This document shows positions 35,492 through 42,739 of a DNA stretch of 64,000 nt, piece after piece. The position numbers were made by a program, and so were the translations under genes. Each line of letters opens with the position of its first letter. Within the stretch, counting starts at the first letter, position 1. Source of the stretch: Mesorhizobium sp. M9A.F.Ca.ET.002.03.1.2 (GTDB lineage: Bacteria; Pseudomonadota; Alphaproteobacteria; Rhizobiales; Rhizobiaceae); assembly GCF_003952365.1 (NCBI RefSeq), contig NZ_CP034443.1, positions 5,759,001 to 5,823,000 on the forward strand, in the 5' to 3' direction. The notes beneath the pieces are model-generated. The model was given only the letters and a program-made list of their open reading frames with translations. It was not told where the DNA came from and did no database searches.

Positions 35492-36427
35492 ATGCCAATG
35501 CGCGAAATCCTCATTCTGGTTGTCGGCCTCACTGCGGTGCTGATAACGGCAAGCCTGGGCGCCGGCATTCTGTCGTGGCGCGCGCCGAAGCCGCTCTCCT
35601 CGACGCTGATCAACCTCAACCAGCGCGTCAACGCCTGGTGGGTGATGGTCCTGGCGATCACCGTCGCCTTCTTCTTCGGCCGCTCGGGCATGACCATCCT
35701 TTTCGCGCTGATCTCGTTTGCCGCCTTGCGCGAGTTCGTGACGCTGACGCACAGCCGCCGCAGCGACCATTGGGTGCTGCTCGGCATGTTCGGCATCATC
35801 ATCCCGTTCCAGTACTGGCTGGTGTGGACCGCATGGTACGGCCTCTTCACCATTTTCATTCCAGTCTACTGCTTCCTGCTGATGCCGGCGATCACCGCGC
35901 TTCACGGCGACACCGAGCGCTTTCTCGAGCGCGTCTCGGCGCAGCAATGGGCGGTCATGATCTCGGTCTATTGCGTCAGTCACGTGCCGGCGCTGCTGAC
36001 GCTCGACGTGCCCGGCTTCGAGGGCCGCAATTTGTTGCTAGTCGCGTTCCTGATCATCACCGTTCAAGGCAGCGACGTGCTGCAATACATCTTCGGCAAG
36101 CTGTTCGGCAGGCACCTGATGTCGCCCAAGGTTTCGCCGTCGAAAACCTGGGAGGGACTGGTCGGCGGGCTGGTGACGTCGAGCCTGCTTGGCGCGCTGC
36201 TGTCATTCCTGACGCCGTTTTCGCCGCTTCAGGCGGCGGCCGTCGCCTTCATCGCCTGCCTGATGGGATTTCTCGGCGGGCTGGTCGCCTCCGCCATCAA
36301 GCGCGACCAGGGGGTGAAGGACTGGGGCCATCTGATCGACGGCCATGGCGGCATGATGGACCGCGCCGACAGCCTGGTCTTCGCCGCCCCGGTGTTCTTT
36401 CACACCGTGCGCTATTTCTGGACGTGA
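35492..36427 (+). CDS. Phosphatidate cytidylyltransferase (CdsA family, YnbB-like)
   Basis: 311 residues with about 8 membrane helices. It makes CDP-diacylglycerol from phosphatidic acid and CTP. The full CdsA signature is present at 267-294: SAIKRDQGVKDWG followed by HLIDGHGGMMDRADS. It is the last gene of the lipid operon. Its final 159 bases recur at 37378-37536. A separate housekeeping cdsA would be expected elsewhere in the genome, as in E. coli with ynbB. Confidence 0.93.
   Translation: MPMREILILVVGLTAVLITASLGAGILSWRAPKPLSSTLINLNQRVNAWWVMVLAITVAFFFGRSGMTILFALISFAALREFVTLTHSRRSDHWVLLGMFGIIIPFQYWLVWTAWYGLFTIFIPVYCFLLMPAITALHGDTERFLERVSAQQWAVMISVYCVSHVPALLTLDVPGFEGRNLLLVAFLIITVQGSDVLQYIFGKLFGRHLMSPKVSPSKTWEGLVGGLVTSSLLGALLSFLTPFSPLQAAAVAFIACLMGFLGGLVASAIKRDQGVKDWGHLIDGHGGMMDRADSLVFAAPVFFHTVRYFWT
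36269..36427 (+). repeat. 159-bp direct repeat, copy 1 (3' end of the cdsA-like gene)
   Basis: Identical to 37378-37536 except for one base seen by eye (GACCAGGGGGTG here, GACCAGGGAGTG in copy 2). The repeat starts at TTTCTCGGCGGG and ends exactly with the TGA stop codon. Together the copies bracket the islet. Confidence 0.95.
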
Positions 36428-36608
36428 TGAGGGGCGGCCCAGATGCAAGCGAGTCCATGACACGGCCGATCGCATTCGGCACCTAACTAAACGCCACTTA
36501 GTCATTAATGCGTCGACCTAATGTAGCAATCTGACTGGCCGCTTCGTTCTAAGGTCTGTTAAACCTCCTCCAGCCAGAGAGCTCTGGGCCTTTCCTTGGC
36601 GGGTAGGG

Positions 36609-37352
36609 ATGATGACCTATAAGGCGTTCCAGATATGGTTATACGTGTCGCTTTCGGTGATGCTATCGAGCAATCGAGCTTGGCCAACTGAAAAAGAAGT
36701 CGTTCATGCGAAGGCCACTAAAGACGCAGCCGTTAACTATTTGCGGTCGCTGCCGCATGATAGGAAAATCTATGTTTGGCCGTCATGGCGTCGACCTTAC
36801 GAAGTTGTAGCTGATCGTCTGAACATAGGCAGTTCGATCGAGCGATATAAAGCTCTCAGAGGCGATCTGAATGGTCTTTTCCCGGCTTTTGCCACGGCCC
36901 AAATTTCCATAATCGCCGCCGACGGCGCGAACTGGCAAAAGGATATAGCGATGGCCTTAACCAGTTCCCACCTGCTGCCATGGTACAAAGATTTCGTTGC
37001 AAAGGCGGAGGTCAGTTCAAACGGATGTACAGCGTATAAGTTTACAAGCAGAGACACTTGGGCATCCGTAGGTGTCATTTTAGTAAATACGCTCAACTTC
37101 CGAGACAAGGACACCGAAGTGCTTGATGGATGCGTCCATGCCGCACTTGATTATTTGCAAGGGTTTCCAACAAGAGATAGATACTTCGACTACGTGACGC
37201 TTCCTGACGCGACAATTCGGGGCCTAGTGATTGAAGCGACCTATGAATGTGCTGCTGAAGGGGACGAAACCGCCGAACTAAGAGAAAGAACTAGGGACGG
37301 TTTGACGCCCCTTCCTTCGCTAGAATGCATCGTGGCGAAGGTGGCTGAATAA
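36609..37352 (+). CDS. Orphan secreted protein in the islet (247 aa)
   Basis: The product starts MMTYKAFQIWLYVSLSVMLS, a signal peptide with likely cleavage after SNRAW or nearby. The mature part is mixed alpha/beta with four cysteines (SSNGCTAY, LDGCVHAA, TYECAAEG, SLECIVAK), enough for two disulfides. A short motif KDAAVNYLRSLPHDRKIYVW opens the domain. No family is recognised. Codons such as AAA, TTA, AGA and GAT are far more frequent than in neighbours, which indicates foreign origin. GGGTAGGG precedes the ATG. Confidence 0.75.
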   Translation: MMTYKAFQIWLYVSLSVMLSSNRAWPTEKEVVHAKATKDAAVNYLRSLPHDRKIYVWPSWRRPYEVVADRLNIGSSIERYKALRGDLNGLFPAFATAQISIIAADGANWQKDIAMALTSSHLLPWYKDFVAKAEVSSNGCTAYKFTSRDTWASVGVILVNTLNFRDKDTEVLDGCVHAALDYLQGFPTRDRYFDYVTLPDATIRGLVIEATYECAAEGDETAELRERTRDGLTPLPSLECIVAKVAE

Positions 37353-37377
37353 GGTCAGGCCACCACGGCGGCGCAAC

Positions 37378-37536
37378 TTTCTCGGCGGGCTGGTCGCCTC
37401 CGCCATCAAGCGCGACCAGGGAGTGAAGGACTGGGGCCATCTGATCGACGGCCATGGCGGCATGATGGACCGCGCCGACAGCCTGGTCTTCGCCGCCCCG
37501 GTGTTCTTTCACACCGTGCGCTATTTCTGGACGTGA
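37378..37536 (+). pseudogene. Displaced cdsA 3' fragment (direct repeat copy 2)
   Basis: Encodes FLGGLVASAIKRDQGVKDWG and on to RYFWT-stop in one open frame, but has no start, ribosome site or upstream part. It is the second copy of the 159-bp repeat and lies 15 bp from the convergent permease gene. Confidence 0.9.
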
Positions 37537-37551
37537 GAACGAATTGCGGTC

Positions 37552-39519
37552 TCAGCCTGCGGCGGCAAGCGGCGCTTTCTTGGCAGGGCGCGGCCGGCGG
37601 CGCATGCGGCGCTTGGCGGCGACCTTCAGGGCGACCGGCGGATCGCTCGACAACGCGCCCAGAACGGCATCGGCCATGCCATACGCTACAAAATCGGCGT
37701 TGATGTCATTGGCCAATTTGACGGCTGTCTCTTTGCCGTCGTGGTCCTCCGACCAGAACACGATGCCTACCCGCAGCGCCGGCTTGGCGCGCTTCAGCCG
37801 ACGAACCAGAAAACGGGCGTGTTTGACGGAGTCCCGGTTCAGGAATCCGGTCACCACGGTGTCGACGGCGCCGAGGTCGAGCCGGCGAATGTTCGCCGGT
37901 TCCATGTCGGCAAAGCTCGCCTTCGAGACCGTCGCCCCCTGGACTTCGAGCACCTGCGCCAGCATGGCGGCGGCGGCATCATCAAGTTCCCCGCGGCCGC
38001 CGGCACAAAGCACCGACATATCCGTGCCATCCGGCAGTTCGGTGTCGTCCTCGCCCTCCCCTTGAGCCTGCTTTTCCTTGTCCGCTGTGGCAGGCTCGGC
38101 CGCAGCCGGATCATCATCCTCTTGCGCTTCCTCCTGTGCGCTGTCGTCGAGGTTCGCCACCAGCGTCTGCGCACTGGCCGCCACCTGCCGTCTCTGCTCA
38201 TCGCCCATGACACCGCGCACGCGATCCTGTTCACCGAGCAGAAGTGCGGGAATGGCGACCTTGTCATAGAATTCGAAGAGATATTTTTCCTCCAGGATCT
38301 CCTCGGCGTGATCTGTGGCTTCCTCCGGATCGCCGGCCAGCAGCCGTTGGTAGAGCCGAGCGTGGGGTTCGAGCACGGGTTCGTTGCCGAACAGAACGTC
38401 GAGGAATTCGAATTGCGGCACGTGCCTGCCGAGCACGACGAGACAGACAGTGAGCGGCGTCGACAGAACCAGGCCCAGCGGGCCCCAAAGCCAGGTCCAG
38501 AAGATGGCCGCAACGATGATGGCCAATGGTGAAAGCCCCGTTCGTGAACCGTAAAGCCACGGTTCAACGACGTTGCCGGTTATCATTTCCATGGCCACGA
38601 ACAGCCCGGCGGTCCACAGCACGAGCGACCAGCCGGGAGCTACGGCAAGCGCCAGGAACAGAGGCAGCAGCGCACCAATGATGGGGCCGATATAAGGAAC
38701 AAAGCGCAGCGCCAGCGCCAGCAATCCCCACAGCAGTGCATTGGGTATGCCCAGAACCCAAAGCCCGAACGCAATCGGCACGGCATAGACGATGTTCACC
38801 ACCAATTGCATGAGCAGATATCGGCCGACCCGCTTGCCGGCGTCCTGGAGCGCCTCGGTGGTTCGATGAAGATCGCCATAGCCGACGAGGCGTATGAAAC
38901 GATCGCGCAGGTCCTCACGCTCGAGCAGCATGAATATGACGACGATGATGATCAGGCCGGCCGATGCCAGCGGGCTGATCAGCGGGCCGATCAGGTTCTG
39001 GAGAACCTGGATCGGCCTTTCGCGCGCGATGATCTCGACAGGCACTGGTTCGCGCCGCGGCTGATCCGCGGCGGGCTGTGAGGTTTCCTGCCTGTCGAGT
39101 TCCTGGCCAACGCGTTCGATCACCCCGCTCAGCCTGGCAATGATGCCGCCGCCGACACCGCTTTCCTTGAGGGACCTGACCTTGGTCAGGATATTTGACT
39201 GGTAAAGCGGAATGTTCTGCGCCAGTTCGCCGACCTGCGTGGCGACAATGAAGGAGAACAGCGCAAGGACCGTGAAGGCGCCCATCACACTGGCGATGAC
39301 CGCCGGAAGGCGGGGAATGCCGACCCGCTTGAGTGCCGAAACCATGGGCGCAAGCGCAAAGGTGAGCAGCAGAGCGATTGCGATCGGCAGGAAAACCTCG
39401 CGCCCGAAATACAAGGCCGCAACCGCCGTCACGACAGTCGCAACGGTAGGCAGTGACATGCGCGGGAGGGTCCTGGCAGCCGAAACAATGCCCACCAGCC
39501 CAGGCCCCGACGGGTGCAT
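37552..39519 (-). CDS. AI-2E/PerM-family membrane transporter with a long C-terminal cytosolic extension
   Basis: About 655 residues; normal family members have about 350. Residues about 20-350 carry the 8 membrane helices (LPTVATVVTAVAALYFGREV, PYIGPIIGALLPLFLALAVA, WLWGPLGLVLSTPLTVCL). Then comes a helical region with an acidic, low-complexity linker (SAQEEAQEDDDPAAAEPAT) and a Rossmann-like module (MSVLCAGGRGELDDAAAAML, VDTVVTGFLNRDSVKHARF), ending in a basic tail. The start is uncertain: ATG 39519 is shown; 39570 and 39459 are possible. The substrate is unknown. Confidence 0.8.
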   Translation of the reverse strand: MHPSGPGLVGIVSAARTLPRMSLPTVATVVTAVAALYFGREVFLPIAIALLLTFALAPMVSALKRVGIPRLPAVIASVMGAFTVLALFSFIVATQVGELAQNIPLYQSNILTKVRSLKESGVGGGIIARLSGVIERVGQELDRQETSQPAADQPRREPVPVEIIARERPIQVLQNLIGPLISPLASAGLIIIVVIFMLLEREDLRDRFIRLVGYGDLHRTTEALQDAGKRVGRYLLMQLVVNIVYAVPIAFGLWVLGIPNALLWGLLALALRFVPYIGPIIGALLPLFLALAVAPGWSLVLWTAGLFVAMEMITGNVVEPWLYGSRTGLSPLAIIVAAIFWTWLWGPLGLVLSTPLTVCLVVLGRHVPQFEFLDVLFGNEPVLEPHARLYQRLLAGDPEEATDHAEEILEEKYLFEFYDKVAIPALLLGEQDRVRGVMGDEQRRQVAASAQTLVANLDDSAQEEAQEDDDPAAAEPATADKEKQAQGEGEDDTELPDGTDMSVLCAGGRGELDDAAAAMLAQVLEVQGATVSKASFADMEPANIRRLDLGAVDTVVTGFLNRDSVKHARFLVRRLKRAKPALRVGIVFWSEDHDGKETAVKLANDINADFVAYGMADAVLGALSSDPPVALKVAAKRRMRRRPRPAKKAPLAAAG

Positions 39520-39666
39520 GCCGTTTCGACGATTGGCCGCCACTTGATGCCTCCACCCTGCCAAGACCATGATCAGGCATATTTAGCTGGTACGCAACTT
39601 CCACACCTTCGTGCCAGCGCTCCACAAGGTCACCCTCTTCCGAACGGCGGCTCACGGTTGCTGTGG

Positions 39667-40605
39667 TCAGATCTGGCTGGGATGGCCCAGCCAATGACGG
39701 TCGAACACGTCGAGAATGGCCCGGAATTCAGCGGGCGGGATCTGGCTGGCGCCGCCGTCCTTGCTGTCTCCGGCGAGGAATTGCGCCAGCTGCCGGTCGA
39801 CCGCTTCCGGCTGTTCGATGGTTAGGCCGAGCGAGGCCAGGTCCTCAGCGATCGACCCGTCGGGCGGCAGATATCCGCCCCACGTCTGCGGCGCCGGATC
39901 GCGCAAGCGGATGATCAGGATCCTGGTCAGCGATGGTTGCGGCTCCGGGCCGATGATGGCGCCGCCGCACATGTAGCCGCCAAGCACGCTCCCCGGCCGC
40001 GACTGCGGGAACAGACAGAGGAAGAAATGGGCATCGCCGCCGGTTTCCTTCAGAAGCGCATAGAGGCCGCGTTTTGCCGGCGTCACTGGCCCGCCGACCA
40101 GCAGTTGCCCGGTCGGCAACACCTCGCGATAGGCCGCAGTCAGGCCATGCGCACCCGGCCCGGCCTCTATCGACAGGCTGCCCCTGATCAGTTGGCCGCG
40201 ATAATAGGACGACAAGGCGCGCGAATAGCATGCATAGGTTCCGGCCAGGGCCAATCCAAGGCTTCGGCCCTCATGCCGGGAGGTCGTCTCGGGATGCGCG
40301 CCGGCGCGGCGTTCCAGTTCCGCCCTGTCGATGCCGTGCCGGGCGCAGACCGCCGCCGTGAAGCCTGGCAGGTCGCTCTCGGCGATCCATGCGCCGGGCT
40401 GCTCCAGCTTAAGAAGCTTCGACCAATCGTCGTAGACGCTGAGCTCGCGTGGCTGTGCGCGGCCCTGCAGCCATTTGTCGGCACGGCCGAGATCGAACCC
40501 CGTCTTCGGGTTGACGCTCCGGAACGCCGCCGCCAAATCCTTGCGGGTGACGGTTCCCAGCAGGGCCGCAGTCAGCCGTAACTTCTGCGCGATATGCTGT
40601 GCCAT
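39667..40605 (-). CDS. Hypothetical protein with an N-terminal HTH-like segment (312 aa)
   Basis: MAQHIAQKLRLTAALLGTVT and NPKTGFDLGRADKWLQGRAQ resemble the first helices of a Cro/CI-type domain. The remaining about 230 residues (GTYACYSRALSSYYRGQLIR, LPTGQLLVGGPVTPAKRGLY, FFLCLFPQSRPGSVLGGYMC) form a domain I do not recognise. No signal or membrane segment is seen. The start at 40605 has AGAGGG immediately before it, closer than usual, so 40650 is an alternative. It is divergent from the small exported gene at 40782 and may regulate it. Confidence 0.65.
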   Translation of the reverse strand: MAQHIAQKLRLTAALLGTVTRKDLAAAFRSVNPKTGFDLGRADKWLQGRAQPRELSVYDDWSKLLKLEQPGAWIAESDLPGFTAAVCARHGIDRAELERRAGAHPETTSRHEGRSLGLALAGTYACYSRALSSYYRGQLIRGSLSIEAGPGAHGLTAAYREVLPTGQLLVGGPVTPAKRGLYALLKETGGDAHFFLCLFPQSRPGSVLGGYMCGGAIIGPEPQPSLTRILIIRLRDPAPQTWGGYLPPDGSIAEDLASLGLTIEQPEAVDRQLAQFLAGDSKDGGASQIPPAEFRAILDVFDRHWLGHPSQI

Positions 40606-40667
40606 CCCTCTGCCCCAAAGCCCACAGCAAGGCATAGCACACGCCGGCATTTGCTTCTATTGTACTT

Positions 40668-40716
40668 TTCCACAAGCTAATATTCCAGGAATTCCGCAGA
40701 ATTCCACGCTGTTCCA
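40668..40716. promoter_or_regulatory. Array of phased TTCCA/TTCCG repeats
   Basis: TTCCA or TTCCG begins at 40668, 40683, 40692, 40702 and 40712. The last four are 9-10 bases apart, one helical turn, three preceded by AT/AA. The array lies between divergent genes and looks like a cooperative binding site. Confidence 0.4.
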
Positions 40717-40781
40717 CACAGCAGCCGCGTTCGACCCGGCGACCAGTGTTAACCTTACGTTAACCATGGAGGGGCACCGTC

Positions 40782-41012
40782 ATGAAACTCGCGCTGTCTG
40801 CACTTCTCGCCGTCCTCGCACTGTCGCAAACCGTCGAGGCTAAAACGAAAGTCGTTGCCACCGATGCGAAAGCGGCCAAAGCAGAGAAAAGCCGGCCGGT
40901 ACTCGACGATAAGTCCACCGGCGGGATTAATGCGTCGTCTGGTGCGATGGCGGCGCCGGCCGACAAGAATGTGTCCAGTCCGTACCCGCCAGCAATCTAT
41001 TTCAACTTCTAG
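40782..41012 (+). CDS. Small exported protein (76 aa), unknown function
   Basis: GGAGGGG lies 6 bases before the ATG. The signal peptide MKLALSALLAVLALSQTVEA is followed by a Lys/Ala-rich segment (TDAKAAKAEKSRP) and a tail SSPYPPAIYFNF that looks like a conserved C-terminal motif. It is predicted periplasmic or surface. A terminator hairpin starts at the stop codon. Confidence 0.72.
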   Translation: MKLALSALLAVLALSQTVEAKTKVVATDAKAAKAEKSRPVLDDKSTGGINASSGAMAAPADKNVSSPYPPAIYFNF

Positions 41013-41043
41013 AGTCTCGTCCATCCCTAATGGATGGGACTCT
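41011..41043 (+). terminator. Intrinsic-type terminator hairpin
   Basis: AGAGTC...CCATCC-CTAAT-GGATGG-GACTCT forms a 12-bp stem with a small internal bulge (TCGT) directly after the 76-residue gene, followed by ATCCTTTCG. Confidence 0.7.
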
Positions 41044-41106
41044 ATCCTTTCGACCGCACCACGCTTGCGGTCAGGCCGTGATGGGACTGCTCAGTTCGCT
41101 TCCGGC

Positions 41107-41460
41107 TCAGCCGATCCTGACGACGAAATGCTTCGTCACCGGCTCGATGATCTTCCACGTTCCCTTGAAATCGGCTTCGACCACGAAGGCATCGCCCGGA
41201 CCAACTTCGACAGGCGCGCCGCCATCGGGCGTGATGATGATGCGGCCTGATATCATGTGCACGAATTCATAGTCGCTGTAGGTTGCATGGTAGGTGCCGG
41301 GGGTGGCCTGCCAGGTTCCCGATATGACCTTGCTGTCCGCGGTGGTGTGCTGGACGGCGGTCTTCATGGTCGGATTGCCCTCGACAACGACCCAACCCGC
41401 GAGATCGCCCGCCTCGGCGTTTTCGACCGCGCCGAATTTAAGGATGGTCTTCTCTGTCAT
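41107..41460 (-). CDS. Cupin-domain protein (Cupin_3 / DUF861 type)
   Basis: 117 residues, a single beta-barrel. GTWQATPGTYHATYSDYEFV, HMISGRIIITPDGG and EVGPGDAFVVEADFKGTWKI match the Cupin_3 pattern. Metal ligands are not fully evident; the His in TYHATY and VHMISG and the Glu in YEFV are candidates. The start MTEKTILKFGAVENAEAG is preferred to an earlier one at 41610 that adds non-family sequence. The substrate is unknown. Confidence 0.83.
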   Translation of the reverse strand: MTEKTILKFGAVENAEAGDLAGWVVVEGNPTMKTAVQHTTADSKVISGTWQATPGTYHATYSDYEFVHMISGRIIITPDGGAPVEVGPGDAFVVEADFKGTWKIIEPVTKHFVVRIG

Positions 41461-41648
41461 GGTCGGGCTCCGTTTGAACTGTGTCGGCATTGGCAGCCGG
41501 CCTATAGCCGAAGCACCTGACATGAGCAACGCGGGTGCCCAGCCAGCTTCACAAGGAGGCGATGGCGCAATTTGGGACGTGCCGGCCCGCTTGACCTTGC
41601 CGCCATCCACCGGATAGTCCGGTGTCCAACTCCAATGAAAGATCCGAC

Positions 41649-41870
41649 ATGACAGACGCGATCGTAAGAGACAGCAACGGCACCCAGCTGAACGAGGGCG
41701 ATTCCGTGACCCTGATCAAGGATTTGAAGGTCAAGGGCACGTCGGAGACGATCAAGCGCGGCACGCTGGTGAAGAACATTCGCCTCACGGGCAATCCCGG
41801 CGAGATCGAGTGCAACACCAAACAGGTGAAGGGCCTGGTGCTGAAAACCGAGTTCCTGAAAAAGGCGTGA
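41649..41870 (+). CDS. PhnA/YjdM-domain protein lacking the zinc ribbon
   Basis: 73 residues. VRDSNGTQLNEGDSVTLIKD, LKVKGTSETIKRGTLVKNIR and VKGLVLKTEFLKKA are the C-terminal PhnA domain. E. coli YjdM has an N-terminal Cys4 zinc ribbon that is absent here. Despite the name, this family is not part of C-P lyase, and no phosphonate gene is near. Function unknown. Confidence 0.85.
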   Translation: MTDAIVRDSNGTQLNEGDSVTLIKDLKVKGTSETIKRGTLVKNIRLTGNPGEIECNTKQVKGLVLKTEFLKKA

Positions 41871-42068
41871 CCGCCTGAGGGGACGGATGCCTGCGTCTTC
41901 TCGCCGCCCCAGCCCAGCGCTGCCATTGGTCCTGCGCAGAACCGACGCCGCGCCCCGGCGTCGGGGCGGGTCTCTTGAAGGCCATTGAAACGCAACTATA
42001 TCAATAAGTAAGCGTGCGGTGCACGCGAAACGTAGTGCTTTGGTCAAGCTTCTTCTATGGAGGTTGTC

Positions 42069-42431
42069 ATGGCAATTAAAATGATGGAAGGGAAGAAGGG
42101 CCAGGATTGGATCAATCTTGTCCTTGCGATCTGCCTGTTCATCTCACCCTGGATCATCGGCTTCGCTGCTGAAGCCAATCCTGCGTGGAACGCCTGGATT
42201 GCCGGCATCGTGCTCGGCGCCCTGGCTCTCGCCACGCTTTCGGCATTCGCCGAATGGGAAGAGTGGGTGAACCTTGTTGTCGGGCTCTGGCTGATCGTTT
42301 CGCCCTGGCTGCTCGGCTTCGCGGCGAACGTCAACGCGATGGGGACCCACGTGGTCCTCGGCGTGCTGGTGGTCGCGGCATCGGCCTGGGCAGTCTGGGA
42401 CTACCGTCATCATCCGCCAGCGCATGCGTGA
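42069..42431 (+). CDS. SPW-repeat membrane protein
   Basis: 120 residues with four hydrophobic segments in two similar halves. Each half holds the signature W-x-N-L-x...-SPW: WINLVLAICLFISPWIIGFA and WVNLVVGLWLIVSPWLLGFA. Such proteins are small integral inner-membrane proteins of unknown function. GGAGG lies 6 bases before the ATG. Confidence 0.9.
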   Translation: MAIKMMEGKKGQDWINLVLAICLFISPWIIGFAAEANPAWNAWIAGIVLGALALATLSAFAEWEEWVNLVVGLWLIVSPWLLGFAANVNAMGTHVVLGVLVVAASAWAVWDYRHHPPAHA

Positions 42432-42448
42432 TCGGTGACAATTTAGGG

Positions 42449-42480
42449 GAGGAGCCCGGCGCGCGAGCGGCAGGCTCCTC
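42449..42480 (+). terminator. Hairpin terminator after the SPW gene
   Basis: GAGGAGCC (42449-42456) pairs with GGCTCCTC (42473-42480) over a GC-rich 16-base loop, followed by TAAAG. The remaining stretch to 42739 shows no gene; it has a direct GTTGCA(C/T)TGC repeat (42642, 42661) that may be a regulator site for the next gene. Confidence 0.6.
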
Positions 42481-42739
42481 TAAAGTCTGAGATCGGTGCG
42501 CAGGCCCGCTAGCCGGGCCAGTCATTCCCTCTGCCAAAAATCCGCCGCCGCATGGGGTTCAGATGCCTGCGCGGGCGCGGCGCTTGTCGATGTAAACGCC
42601 GACGAGCACACCGTGGCTGAACCCCGCGAACCTCCACTTATGTTGCACTGCGTTAGATTTGTTGCATTGCAATATCGGCGCATCGCGTCGAGTCTTTGCA
42701 ACGGGTGGCTTTTTTCAATGACCTACATGAGGTTTCGCC

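Larger units (their letters stand above)
36428..37536. mobile_element. Inserted AT-richer islet flanked by a 159-bp gene-end duplication
   Basis: Between the two direct repeats lie 950 bases with clearly lower GC (about 47-50 % by eye) and codon use unlike the neighbours. They carry one gene (36609-37352). No integrase, transposase, short terminal inverted repeat or tRNA is present. The arrangement is what integration of a circular DNA sharing the cdsA 3' end would leave: one intact gene end and one displaced copy. A remnant of a larger element that restored the gene end is also possible. Confidence 0.75.

Noticed and set aside
36428..37377. Insertion sequence or transposon
   Set aside because: No transposase, terminal inverted repeats or short target duplication; the 159-bp direct repeats are gene sequence, so an IS model does not fit.
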